Assembly (NCBI RefSeq): GCF_037176765.1
Contig: NC_090023.1
Location: 127,233,866 to 127,297,865, forward strand
Origin: Anolis sagrei
Taxonomy: Eukaryota > Chordata > Lepidosauria > Squamata > Anolidae
Length of the DNA: 64,000 nucleotides
Direction: 5' to 3'
Notes under the pieces: model-generated
Told to the model about the DNA's origin: nothing
The model's input: only the letters and a program-made list of their open reading frames with translations
Databases searched by the model: none
Part shown: positions 47,900 through 58,903 of the stretch, piece after piece
Numbering within the stretch: the first letter of the stretch is position 1
Layout: each line of letters opens with the position of its first letter
Program-made: the position numbers and the translations under genes

Positions 47900-48539
47900 T
47901 CTTCAAGACCGCATCCCACTGGCACGGGTACTAAGATCTACTCGGAGGCTCTCCTCTTGGTCCCGCCTCCATCTCAAGTTTCTTTTAGAATTCTTTGTTA
48001 TGCTACTTTACTCAGTGTATGTTTGCAACATGGTCTCTAGTGCTGCTTCCTTTTCATAGCCCATCTTAGACATCTGGTATTTTTGGCTCTGCATAAGATG
48101 ATTTTTTTTTGTAAAATTTAGAATCATTTTGCCTTCATGAAAGATTAATGCAATGGTCTGGTGGCTTCAGCAATCCCTAGTGTCACCTTTCTTGGGAATT
48201 GAATGTATACTGACTATTTGCAGATGTTGGGCCATTGTTTGTTTTCCACATTTGTTGGCAGATGTCTCTGTAGCTTGAGGCTCCTTTATTAGGTTACCGT
48301 ATTAATATGCCATTGTTCCTGATGATTTATTTCTTTGAAGTGATTTGAATGCAGCCTCTGCTCACTCTCTAACATTCTAGGTTCATTTTCAAATGGTTTC
48401 TCTTTGAATAAATCTGTCATCACCTCATCTCCTTTATATATTCATTGTATTATTTCCATTATTTTGTTGTTTTTTCCCCTGTTGGTTGCATAACACCCCC
48501 ACTCCTACATAGGTTTATTAATGGAGTGTACATTTAGAC
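47900..48539. other. Unassigned sequence
   Basis: Nothing recognised after the repeat at 47.7-47.9 kb. Confidence 0.5.
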
Positions 48540-48790
48540 TGTGTTGGGAAATAGGGCAGAACTATTTGGGGGCACTTTAGCTGTGAAGACTCCTTTGAAC
48601 AGTATCCTGAGATCTGTAGTTCAGTGAAGTTTCTTGCCCTTTTCTGCATGACAACACTGCTACGCCTATTTAGAAGAGCATAGTCCCTCAACAAAGTCCC
48701 CTAACAACCTGCAGATCCCAGGATTCTGTGCCATGGACCCTTGACAGTTAAAATGGTATCAAATTCGTATAACTATGTGGTGTGGATACA
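48540..48790. mobile_element. MITE ('GATCTGTAGTTC / GATCCCAGGATTC' family)
   Basis: Inverted CTGAGATCTGTAGTTC and AACCTGCAGATCCCAGG, then GACAGTTAAAATGGTATCAA; fits the same family as 58178-58345. Confidence 0.55.
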
Positions 48791-49590
48791 CCCTATATTC
48801 TGAAGGAAAGAGAAAGATGTTGAAAGGGAGGAGAGTAAGAAAAGAATCAAAAGATAAGATGAAATGGGAAAAGGCAGTAGCATTTGTTGTTATTGCTTGC
48901 TTCTTGTTGTTGTTGAGTCTCTTCATAATCCTAAACTGTTATTAATCTTGTGTTTAAACCCAGTGCTGGTGCTGGCTACCTAAGTATGCATTTCTTCTTG
49001 TTATATTATGGGAGAGGGGAAAAGTGAAATCCCAAGTTTCAGAGTGAAGCAAAAAATACTTGCTATAATTTTAAAATTCTCATTAAGTGAACTATCAAGC
49101 TCAGGAATATCTTTCTTAGCACAGCAGGTACAGGACATGCTATCCAGATCACTGCAAATACCTATTACAGTATGTTCAGAATTCCAGAAAAAGACAACAT
49201 CCCCCTCGTTAGCCTCCAATTAAGGTTAGTTTTTGCCTATATGCCCTCTGCATTGCAGTTGATAGCTTAATGAGGCAACTAAACAACTACCACTTTCTGC
49301 CATTATGACAGAAGGTTCTCAGATTGCTGGTTGCTTAATTGCCAAATTAGTTGCCTTTTGCAGAGATGCAGCACTCCTGGAACATCTAATTAAAGCAAAT
49401 CATGCCTGAACAAGAGTATAATGTCCTTAAATTTGAACTTCTAAAGAAAGAAAAACTTCAGTGAAATGATAAGGTAAACAACCATCACACTCACAACAAC
49501 TTCCAGGTGAGTTCCTTTTGCCGCAAAGACAGTTGGTATCTCAGAAATTTACAGCAGCGCTGGTTTTTGTGGACTTCAGTCTATTTCACC
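48791..49590. other. Unassigned sequence
   Basis: Nothing recognised; mirrored frames at 49.0-49.2 kb on both strands are chance openings. Confidence 0.5.
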
Positions 49591-51811
49591 ATAGAATCAT
49601 AGAGTTGGAAGAGGCCACATGGGCCATCCAGTTCAACTCCTGTCATGCAGGAAAAGCACAACCAAAGCACCCCGACAGATGACCATACAGCCTCTGTTTA
49701 AAAGCCTCCAAAGAAGGAGTCTCCACCACACTCTGAGGCAGGGAGTTCCAGTTGAATAACTTTTACAATCAGGAATTTCTTCCTAATGTTCAGGTGAAAT
49801 CTCCTTTCCTGTATTTTGAACCATTGCTCTGAACCATTGCTCTAGTCTATAGGGCAGCAGAAAACAAGTCTGCTACCTCTTCCTTATGACATCCTTTCAA
49901 ATGTTTTAACATGGTGATCATGTCTCCTCTCAACCTTCTCTTCTGCAGAGTAAATATACCCAACAATTTAAGCTTCTCCGCATAAGGCATGGTCCCCAGA
50001 CCTTTAGGTCACCCTCCTCTGGACACATTCCAGCTTGTCAATATTTCTCTTGAATTGGGGCCCCAGAACTGGACAAAGTGTGATTCCAGGTGAGGTCTGA
50101 GCACAGCGGAATAGTACACACCATTGCATCCTTTTATGTAGACACTATACTCCTTTTGATACAGCCCAAAATCTCATTGGCTTTTTTTTTTTGCTGCCAC
50201 AACACACTGTTAGCTCATGTTCAACTTGCTTTCAACTAAAGCTCCCAAGATCTCTTTCGCATGGTGTCACCCATCCTGTATCTTTGCAATTCATTTTTTC
50301 TACGTAAGTGCAGTATCTTACATTTCTCTTTGTTCAAATTCATTTTGTTAATTTCTGCCAACCTCTGTTATCCATTTGTTGTTGAGACATGACACCTCCC
50401 CCCTCCCCAAAGTTTTATAAGCCACAAAGAGACTCCAAGCAAAATATATGATTTTTGCTTTAAAAAAAAAAACATTTTCCACAGCTCCGAAATTATGAAA
50501 TGCCAAAGGCATGGACCTAGCAGGATGGACCTAGCAGCAGCTGCACACTAAAAAAAAAATCAAAGCTAACTCTTCGATAAAATGGATCGACTTGATGATT
50601 TATGTGCAACTTGTATCATTTATGTTTTGTGTCAATTCTTAAATGTATAAATGGTATCAAATGTATGTGTCAAAATGTATGTTAAAGGCAGCTACCTTTC
50701 CATGCCCTCATGCATAATCCCTTAGGAAAAGAGATCATGGACAGCGTCCCTCCAGCGATTTCCCAAACCAGCTAAATATCCAAATCTCTCTCTCTCTCTG
50801 TGTATGCAGATAATCCTCTTTGTCATCAGGATGAGTTCAGGATACTTGTTCATTCAACTTGAGGCTGAAAGTATGCTAGTCCCGTGGAAGAAAATGCTCA
50901 GCAAACATGAATTCGTTAACCTTCTAAATGGGCAGCCAAGCCCTTGATTGTCTGGAATTACCATCTTTATCTTTTGGGTCTTATGGAACTGGACACTTGA
51001 TTTAATCAAAAACTCATCAGCATATCCACACCACCATTTCCTCCAGGGTCATGCTGTCCTAGGGGCGTCCCTGCAACAGATTAGTCCTTCAAACTGACCA
51101 ACAATCAGATGTCTTCCTGTCACAAGAATCTCCTCCTGCAGGCTGTAATGTCAGAGAATCAATCCCAGCGTGGGATCCTAGCCTGTCTCTCTTTTCAACC
51201 AATCAGGGGAGGGAGCAGGAAGTCTGAATAGCTGTCAGAACTATTTAAAATGTTATGTATTTTTCTATGAAATTGTGTTTGTATCTTTTGAAGTGTATTG
51301 CTCGTACTTGCATTCCAATTGACCACATCATAATAAACTTCTATAGCTTTGCCTTCAACTCGGAGTGCCTGTACTTTTTCCTGGCTGATTTCATTTAGCA
51401 AAGGCTCACTGGGCACAGACCTTTCTATCCACAGTCCTTGCTGAAATCACTACACGTTAAGGTTATTTTGAATTCTGATCCTGTCAGTATTAGCTATTCC
51501 TCTCAGTTTGGTGTCATCTGCAAACTTGATAAGCATGCCCTCTAAACCTTCATCCAAGTTATTAATAAAGATGTCGAACAACACCTGGCCCTGGACCAAA
51601 CCCTGTGGCACCCCACTAGTCACTTCTTTCCAGAATGAAGAGGAACCATTGGTGAGCACCCTTTGGCTTCAGTCACTTAAGCAGTTACAAATCTACCTAA
51701 CAGTAGTATTGTCTAGTTTTACTAGTTTATTTGCAAGAAGATCATGGGGGACCTCATCAAAGGACTTACTGAAATCAAGATATGCTACAACCAAAGCATT
51801 CTTAGCCTCAA
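49591..51811 (-). mobile_element. CR1 LINE 3' portion, split by an LTR-like insertion
   Basis: The 3' end ATAGAATCATAGAGTTGG lies at 49592. C-terminal and thumb coding occupies 49620-50379. After the block 50380-51454 the CR1 resumes at 51455 with the RT active-site region (minus frame 51659-51450: [27 protein letters not shown]) and ends near 51811. The order matches the CR1 at 1.3 kb. Confidence 0.88.
50380..51454 (+). mobile_element. LTR-like block (possible solo LTR) inserted in CR1
   Basis: A block of about 1.07 kb beginning TGTTGAGACATGACACC and ending TCACTACA, with AATAAA at 51332-51337 in the context TAATAAACTT, also found in the LTR at 12.9 kb. A clean target duplication was not seen. 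It is recognised mainly because it interrupts CR1. Fossil; family unknown. Confidence 0.45.
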
Positions 51812-52015
51812 ACTACATGGATTTCCAATGAAAAATGTGGATTTTTTCCTAGATCAGCAGAGACAGTTTAAAACTTTCCTTTACTGGTATAGATTGGCAC
51901 TCACCCAGTGGTGCCAATTGGAATGTAACTGCAGAGAATGGCAGTTGAAGAGTTAAATATAATTTCTCCATACCACAGGCTGGAGGAAAGATCTCTGTCC
52001 TATTAAGGTCTAGTC

Positions 52016-52150
52016 CAGTGGTTCTCAACCTGTGGGTCCCCAGATATTTTGGCCTTCAACTCCCAGAAATCCTAACAGCTGGTAAACTGGCTGGGATTTC
52101 TGGGAGTTGTAGGCCAAAACACCCGGGGACCCACATGTTGAGAACCACTG
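52016..52150. mobile_element. hAT MITE (CAGTGGTTCTCAACC ends), 8-bp TSD
   Basis: Third copy of the family at 17678 and 35769. TSD GTCTAGTC / GACTAGTC (52008-52015, 52151-52158). Confidence 0.92.
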
Positions 52151-52158
52151 GACTAGTC

Positions 52159-52789
52159 CATTCTTCCTGAGAAGCAGATTGCATTGATTTCAATAGAAAT
52201 GGCTTCAAAGTAAGATGTGAATAGAACATTATAATTGCTTGCCTTTGCCTGATAATGTAAGTCACTTGTAATCTACCATAATGGCATATATAATTGCAGT
52301 TAGCCAATGGTATCTAAAAGATATGGTTACTAACTTGCCATTTGCATCTTGATCAGGGGATAGGTTTATTTTCATAGACAGTATGAGTGGTTTTATTCAT
52401 TCTCATATGCTCATCTGCCATTGAAATCACAGCTATAAAAGCCAGTTGGAAATGTATGTAATTCCCCACTTCAGAACCTTTTGGTTAATTTTCATTGTTC
52501 TGAATCTGAGTCCCTATGATTCTTGTAGCTTTGTTGTGTGCAAGTGGTTTGATCTCATGTTTCATAAACCTGTAGCCCCACAAAATTTCAAAGGTTTTAA
52601 TTCTAAGTGTCACCATAGTTTTCCGAGCTGTCTTTCTAACCTTGATTTCAACTGTCCATCTACAGAAACTTTCTTTTCATACTAGAAAGAGTAAATAAAG
52701 GGACAGCTTGGTGTGGCAAAGCAACAGAACATTTGTGGAAAGGGTCCCAGGTTCAGTTGCCAGCTTCCTTGAGCAGGATTAGGAAAGAT
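52159..52789. other. Unassigned sequence
   Basis: Nothing recognised. Confidence 0.5.
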
Positions 52790-53245
52790 ACCAGGAAAGA
52801 CTCTAAAGCAAATCTGTAGAAAATCTGTAAGTACATAGAAAGGAATGCCACACTCACAAAAAGTCAACATGGGTTTTTAAACAAGTCATACTAAACTAAC
52901 CTTATTTCTTTTCTTTTTCTTTTTGATAGAGTTTTATAAGCTTAGTGGATAAAGGGAATTTATTTGTTATTTATTTCCTATATTTATACCCTGCCTTTCT
53001 CACCCCCGAAGGGAACTCAGAGCGGTCTCACAACAAATGATGTAGATATAGCATATATCAATTTCAGAAAGGCAATTGACATGACCCCCCCCCCCCTTCT
53101 TGCAAACAAACTAGTAAAATGTGGGATAAACAATAAGGTGGTTTGGAATTGGTTGACTGGTTGAACCCAGAGTGTGTTTGCCGATGGCTCCTCCTCATTC
53201 TGGAGAGAAGTGGCCAACTGAGTGTCACAGGGTTCATTCTATATA
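52790..53245 (+). mobile_element. CR1-type LINE fragment with a SINE tail inserted
   Basis: A plus-strand RT region: AAAAAGTCAACATGGGTTTT (the common 'KSTWVF' start), then after an insertion VDIAYINFRKAID (degenerate YLDFSKAFD), LLANKLVKCGI and WNWLTG, then SFWREVA. The catalytic Asp is changed and a poly-C tract at 53085-53096 adds frame damage. It is the only plus-strand CR1 here. Confidence 0.75.
52962..53035 (-). repeat. SINE/LINE tail inserted in CR1
   Basis: TTATTTATTTCCTATATTTA then ACCCTGCCTTTCTCACCCCC and AACTCAGAGCGGTCTCACAA, the reverse of the common retroposon tail. Confidence 0.6.
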
Positions 53246-53522
53246 GCAAATTTCTGTAAAAATGTATTTTTTTCTTCTCATTGCTATCTAACCATATCTA
53301 ATATCTCTATAAAATTATAGGGGGAAGTATTTTGAGAAGAGAAGTTGTGAGCCTCCAGAGAGATTTTAGCTGCTGGTTTTAAAAAATGAAGCACCGCAAC
53401 ACACAAGTTTATGCTAAATCTGTTAAATCAGCACAGCGTTCTACTAATCCCTTGTACCATACTGTTTCCTTACATTAATGTGGATACATAAGGATAATAT
53501 AGCTGGAAGTTACTCTCATAAG

Positions 53523-53763
53523 AGCCCCCGGTGGCGCAATGGGTCAAACCCTTGTGCCGGCAGGACTGAAGATCGACAGGTCAGAGATTCGAATCTGGGG
53601 AGAGCGCAAATAAACTTCCTCTGTCAACTCCAGCCTCCTATGCAGGGATGAGAGAAGCCTCCCACAAGGATGGTAAAACATCAAAACATCTGGGCGTCCC
53701 CTGGGAAATGTCCTTGCAGATGGCCAATTCTCTCACACAAGTTTTTCAAGTTGCTCCTGACAC
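53523..53763 (+). mobile_element. Sauria SINE (tRNA-derived, Bov-B-type tail)
   Basis: Head AGCCCCCGGTGGCGCAATGG, then CCCTTGTGCCGGCAGGACTG, ATTCGAATCTGGGGAGAG (B-box zone), GAGAGAAGCCTCCCAC, GGGCGTCCCCTGGG, CCAATTCTCTCACAC and tail CAAGTTGCTCCTGACAC. This matches the squamate Sauria SINE as I know it. It runs into an AC-rich microsatellite (53761-53791). Confidence 0.93.
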
Positions 53764-53791
53764 ACATACACACACATACACACATACACAA
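53761..53791. repeat. (ACACAT)n-type microsatellite at the SINE tail
   Basis: ACACATACACACACATACAC pattern directly after the Sauria SINE; probably grew from the SINE tail. Confidence 0.85.
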
Positions 53792-55317
53792 AAAGCTACT
53801 CCCATAATTTTCCTGAGATATAGATAGATAGATCGATCTGAACATATGCACACATTTTCAAATTTATTCTGCTCGCAAGCCAATCAGGCCATTGGTGCTT
53901 TGCATTTTCCTGCAGTAAAGGAATATGTTTCACAGTACTAACAAAATAGCAGCTTCTTGTTTTCTGGATGCCCAGAAACACTGACTGAGTCCCCTAAACG
54001 GAGTAAAGTAGTTAACAGATTTTCACAGGAAGCTTGTTGGTCATTATATAGGTAGGTGTCATGCATGTCCACCCAGCAGCAGGAGCTACCTGTGAAAGCA
54101 AATAAAACAAAAGAAAATCAAGAGTCAAAATAATCAAATAAACCCAGGAAATAATAAAGTATATAATATGTAAAAGTAATCACTACAGAAATAAAATACT
54201 GGAGGAAGCAGGTTTGTGCTAAGAGAAATTACTGGTCAATCTAGGTCTTCATGGGCAAAGTGCTCTCCCATCTCATTTTTTTTTTTCAAATGCTCCTCCC
54301 TCTTTTCAATTGTCCTTAATACACCCAAAACATTCTCTTGGTGCCACTGGTTGCAATTTCACCAATTTTGTTTTGGACTCCTGGGCCATTTTAGGTTTAG
54401 AAGTCTTTTTAAAATGTGGAATTGGCTGTGTTAATGCATAGTATTGTGTTTATAGGTTATGTTTATATTTTAATGGCTACTTTGTATGTTTTATGTTTTT
54501 GTGGAAACCACCCTGAGTCACCTAGAGGAAACAGAACGGTATATAAAGCTTCTCCTCTTAACGACATCCTAATTGCCTCGGCACTATAAGAGGGTTTCAT
54601 GAGACCAGTCGCTCTCATTGCCATGTGGTTTTGAGGCAATGATGTAGTAAAGGTGATGTCGTGGGCCATATTTTTGTTCTTGTGGACCACTGGTGGACCA
54701 CGGACTACAGGTTGGGAACCACTGCTCTAGAGGCAATGTCAATGCTGCTTCAGTCAACTTCTCCCTACACTCCCCCCCCAAACCCCCCTAAAAGATCATT
54801 AAACCTTTTGTTGTGCCATCTAACAGGATATTCATGAACACTTCACAAAAATACAGCAATTGCTCTGAATCCATCCATTATATGTATTTAAAAAATACCC
54901 CTAAACTTTCTAAACTAAATATTTTTTTTATTAAAAACACTATATTCCATGTTCAGACATAACTGAGAAATTTGTTTTGGTGAAAATTGCAAGTAGATGT
55001 GTGTTGATCTCCTCTTTCTGCTTGTGAATGAAGAGGAGGCACAGAGGCACAAGGGTTACTGAGGCATGAAATAACAAGCTGTTGTTTCCAGGTACATCAT
55101 AACCAACCCTGCCTAAGTTTTTAGAGTGTAGGTGTAGCGTAGGTTTCATTAATATAAAGGAGAGAAAGACAGCATAATTTATCAATTCACAATGGCAAAA
55201 AGTTGCCATAGGAAATCATGCTTTGGGATGTTTTATTAGCGTCCTGTGGTGATTCTTTGCTACCATCTTCTGGTGTACAGAGATATAGCATGTGGGCAAT
55301 CAATACAACAAGCACTC
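53792..55317. other. Mostly unassigned sequence
   Basis: Holds the retroposon tail at 54.5 kb and a lone hAT end; otherwise unrecognised. Confidence 0.45.
54475..54560 (+). repeat. SINE/LINE 3' tail fragment
   Basis: GTGGAAACCACCCTGAGTC ... GGTATATAAAGC, the common retroposon tail. A lone hAT right end (GGTTGGGAACCACTG) lies at about 54711-54725. Confidence 0.45.
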
Positions 55318-55460
55318 AGGCCCTTTCTACACTGCCATATAATGCAGATTATCAAATCAGATAATCCACATTATCTGCTTTGAATTGGATTATATGATCC
55401 ATATAATCCATTTCAAAGCAGATAGTCTGGATTTTATATGACAGTGTAGAAGGGGCCTCA
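55318..55460. mobile_element. MITE, 'ATAATCC' family
   Basis: AGGCCCTTTCTACACTGCC left and GACAGTGTAGAAGGGGCCT right, with inverted CAGATTATCAAATC and ATATAATCCATTTCAAAGC blocks. Confidence 0.85.
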
Positions 55461-55702
55461 GTATCTGCTGAGGACTGGTTCCAGGACACTCCCTCCTTTG
55501 CCCAACAGACACCAAAATCCACAGATGCTCAGATATCAATATATACAAGGGCATAGTAAAATGTTGTCTCTTGTATAAAATAATAAGATCAAGGTTTGGT
55601 TTCTGGGGAAAAAATTTTTGGAGGAATATATTGAAGATATGGATGGTGGAATTGATGAATGAAGAATCTCTGGATATAGAGGATCAGCCCTATTGTATAT
55701 TT
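55456..55702. mobile_element. Tigger/mariner-like MITE
   Basis: CAGTATCTGCTGAGGACTGG, CACCAAAATCCACAGATGC and AGGATCAGCCCTATTG parallel the copy at 45640. Confidence 0.6.
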
Positions 55703-55705
55703 ATT

Positions 55706-55978
55706 TGGGTTGTTGTAGGTTTTTTCGGGCTATATGGCCATGTTCTAGAGGCATTCTCTCCTGACGTTTCGCCTGCATCTATGGCAAGCATCCTCAGAGG
55801 TAGTGAGGTCTGGTGGAACTAGGAAAATTGGGTTTATATATCTGTGGAATGACCAGGGTGAGACAAGGACTCTTGTCTGCTGGAGCTAGGTGTGAATGTT
55901 TCAACTGACCACCTTGATTAGCATTTGATGGCCTGGCAGTGTTTTTGGTGTGGCTTGTTAGTGCCTGGGGGAATCTTT
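55706..55978. mobile_element. Palindromic repeat, left arm and centre
   Basis: Starts at GGGTTGTTGTAGG, exactly as the short ends of the other copies, continues CGGGCTATATGGCC and GTGAGGTCTGG, then the centre in the opposite direction to the 44.95 kb copy. The right arm is replaced by the adjacent SINE. Confidence 0.85.
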
Positions 55979-56218
55979 TGTTGTCCACAGACACCTCCAA
56001 GGTCATGTGGCCAGCATGACTGCATGGAGCACCGTTACCTTCCCGCCAGAGCAGTATCTATTGATCTACTCACATTTGCAACTTTTCGAACTGCTTCATT
56101 GGCAGAAGCTGGGGCTGACAGCGGAAGCTTATGCCACTCCCCGGATTTGAACCTGTGACCTTTCGGTAAACAAGCTTAGCAGCTCAGTGGTTTAACCCAC
56201 TGCACCACCAGGGGCTCC
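55979..56218 (-). mobile_element. tRNA-derived squamate SINE, 3' part missing
   Basis: Reverse copy from GTTGTCCACAGACACC to the tRNA-like head (CAGTGGTTTAACCCACTGC, ACCACCAGGGGCTCC). It lacks the GGGGAAACC tail. Confidence 0.88.
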
Positions 56219-56289
56219 AATATTATATTATATTTTTATATTATATTATATTATATTATATTATATTATATTATATTATTTATTATTAG
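56219..56289. repeat. (TATAT)n microsatellite
   Basis: About a dozen ATATT units; adjoins the SINE head. Confidence 0.92.
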
Positions 56290-56480
56290 CATAGCACAGG
56301 AGACAAGATGGAACTGTCTTTCTGGCCCCTCTCTCTTCATTCTGGTACCAGAGCAGTTTATGCTTAATCTAGCTCTTCAAAATAGAATGAAGAAATAACA
56401 CAAGGTTACTTTTTGGATGCACAACTAGTTTTTGTCATTCAAAAAGCAATTGAATGCAGAAAGTTTATCATTTTTATTTT

Positions 56481-57119
56481 AAACTAGCTTGGGGACCCGG
56501 TGCTGCCCGGGTAATTTGAGAACGGCATTGTGTGCCAAGGTTGGTCTTTCTCAGTCATTTATGTGGCTCGCAGTGCTCTCAGGAAGTTAGTGAAGGTACT
56601 GCAGGTCCCATCGTCCATGGTTCATCTGCCTCCAAACAGCACCAGGATGTAGAGTGGGTGATGGGGGCTCTGTGTGCCAAATCTGGTCTTGATCAGTCAT
56701 TGGATGAGGGTTGCAGCGGTCTTGGGAAGTGAGTGGAGGTACTTCACGTCCCATCATCTATGGTCTACCCTCTTCCAAACTGCAGTAGGATGTAGAGTGG
56801 GTCATGGGGGCTCTGTGTGCCAAGTTTGGTCTTTATCGGTCTTCGTTGGGGGCCAAAGTGATCTGTGGGAACCAATGGGTTTGAAAGTACTACAAATCCC
56901 ATCAACTCTTGTCCATCCTCCCCCAAACCTCACCAGGACATAAAGGGGGTCATGGGGGTTATGTGTGCCAAGTTTGATCCAGGTCTGTCACCCATGGATC
57001 AAACTGAACAGGTACCTGTTTCACAGTGGCCTGTGAAAGTGGGAGCCAATCAGAAAGCTGCCACATACACCGTCCTCCCTCCGCATACAAACACTGACTT
57101 TTATTATATACATAGATAG
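56481..57119. repeat. Repeat element with a 143-bp internal tandem period
   Basis: Begins AAACTAGCTTGGGGACCCGG with the hairpin GGACCCGGTGCTGCCCGGGT and ends TTATTATATACATAGATAG. TGTGCCAA recurs at 56531, 56673, 56816 and 56964 (spacing 142, 143, 148), each followed by GGTCTT-like and then CCCATCATC-like text. Class unknown. Short open frames across it are repeat artefacts. Confidence 0.7.
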
Positions 57120-58177
57120 TTGTCTAGCTGTACTTTAGTTGCACTGAATAGTATGTAGTTGTGTAGCTTTGTTTCATGTGTCAAAAATGCTTGCTTGTGT
57201 GTTTGTTTCTTTCTCAAAGACATTATTTTAAAAAGTAGCAGACTTCAAGTCCCGTCATCAAGTGTATGAAGCCACTATGATCGGAAAGATATTTCCAATA
57301 GTAATCAGAGCTGTTCCTGTGGCAACCTGTCCTTGTTGCCTATACATTCAGATCATAGGAGGGCTATTGCTCAGCACATACTGCTGAGGACTACCGAGTT
57401 TGTTTACATTTTGTAAAAGAAAACAAGTACATTTCCTTCTACCTTTAACATGAGAAAGAGAGGAGAAAGTAGCAGGGAGCAGATCTTCATTGACCATGTA
57501 TTCTATGCCCGATCTGGTGCAGCAAATGTTGGATTGGTTTCAGGATGGTTTCACTAGATTCCCACCACTCCAGTAGCTATGGAGGCAGGAGGGAGTACCT
57601 GACCATCCAGCAGCCCCAAACCTGGTTTGATGCCACTTTCACTGTTCCCCTGTTTTCTTCATCAAGGCATGGCAAGTGTCAATGGCTCATTGCCTGTAGT
57701 GACATCAGCCAGGACACAAGTGCATCATGGGGAGGGAGGGGGAGAGAACAGGAATATACTCTCTCCTTTCCTTCCTCCCATCTCTAAACACATCAGTCTG
57801 GCTAGCGTCACTCCAAGCAACAAATGACTGACATTAGGCATGTTGTTCCTGTGGCTACTGTGACAAAAAGACAGGGTGGTAGTGAGTGCCATCCCAAGTC
57901 CCTGGGCTGCCCAAACCCAGGGAGCACAGGATAGCCATGTCAACAGTTCCAATTGGTTGTGTTTCAGAACTGGCCCAACTGTTTATATGGACTCAAAGAT
58001 TCAGAAGAATTTGGAGGAACCCACAATTTTTGTTAATGTGGGTTCAAGGCTGCATTAAGGTGGCCATGGGCAGCTCTATTAGCTATTCAGCCACCATGGA
58101 GTTGATTTGCCAGCCTTTTGGGATATGTGGTTAGTGTAGATGTACTCAAGTTTTCCTGGAAAAGGGCAAGAGCACTC
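57120..58177. other. Unassigned, more GC-rich sequence
   Basis: Overlapping frames of 60-82 codons on both strands near 57.5-58.1 kb reflect fewer stops in GC-richer DNA; no domain. Confidence 0.45.
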
Positions 58178-58345
58178 CTAGTACCTGTTCACACTACACA
58201 ATTATTGCACTATGGTTCCACTCTTAACTTCCATGGCTGCATCCTCTGAAAATTTGTGGGCTGAAAATTGCAATTGTCCCTCCCTCACCCACAAATCTCA
58301 GCATTCCCTAGGACAGGGCCCTGTCAGTTAAAGTGGAACCATGGT
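58178..58345. mobile_element. MITE ('GTTAAAGTGGAACCATGGTA' family)
   Basis: Left TTCACACTACACAATTATTG with GCACTATGGTTCCACTCTTA; right CAGTTAAAGTGGAACCATGG. Inverted ends. Confidence 0.55.
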
Positions 58346-58351
58346 ATAATA

Positions 58352-58500
58352 TGTATTGTTGAAGACCTTCATGAGCAGAATCACTGGTTTGCTGTGAGTT
58401 TTTGGCTGTATGGCCATGTTCCAGCAGCATTCTCTCCCAACTTTTTGCTTGCATCTGTGGCTGGCACCTCAGAAGTTCTGTTGGCAGCAAGTGGAGTGCA
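58352..58500. mobile_element. Palindromic repeat, single arm (long-end form)
   Basis: TGTATTGTTGAAGACCTTCA, AGCAGAATCACTGG, TGGCTGTATGGCCATGTTCC and GCATCTGTGGCTGGCACC: one arm of the family, diverged. Confidence 0.7.
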
Positions 58501-58903
58501 TATACACCGGTGTAATAGTGTAATGTAGGGTCTGCACACAATGCTCTCCTCTAGCACCTCCCAGCATTGCTTTGCCTAATCGTGCTGTGGAAGATTAGAA
58601 AGTATTTCATGGCTTTGAACAAATGCCTTGAATTTCACACTGGGTACGGAGCTCAGTCTCCATCTAGTGGACATATATAGAGGAGCTGCTCAGTGAGCAG
58701 TGAATCCACTCAAAGTTTCCATCAGAACTTGAAGGAGCTATCCATGGAGTTGATCCTGAGCATCACATTCATTGCCATTGATGTGCAAACCAGCAGCCAC
58801 CCTAGCATACATACCTTTCTTATTTCTCCACAATTCGGAGGCTCTGGCTGGAATCCTTCCATTGGCTTTTTGGTGTTTTTCATGTAATTCATAATTGTTT
58901 AAC
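58501..58903. other. Unassigned sequence
   Basis: Nothing recognised. Confidence 0.5.

Noticed and set aside
53523-53763. tRNA-like sequence considered as a tRNA gene
   Set aside because: Only the head is tRNA-like; the body and tail are those of a Sauria SINE.
56532-57119. Several overlapping 66-89 codon frames
   Set aside because: They repeat the 143-bp period of the repeat element and are not a gene.
57545-58134. Overlapping frames on both strands suggesting a small gene
   Set aside because: GC-richer DNA with few stops; frames open on both strands; no domain.
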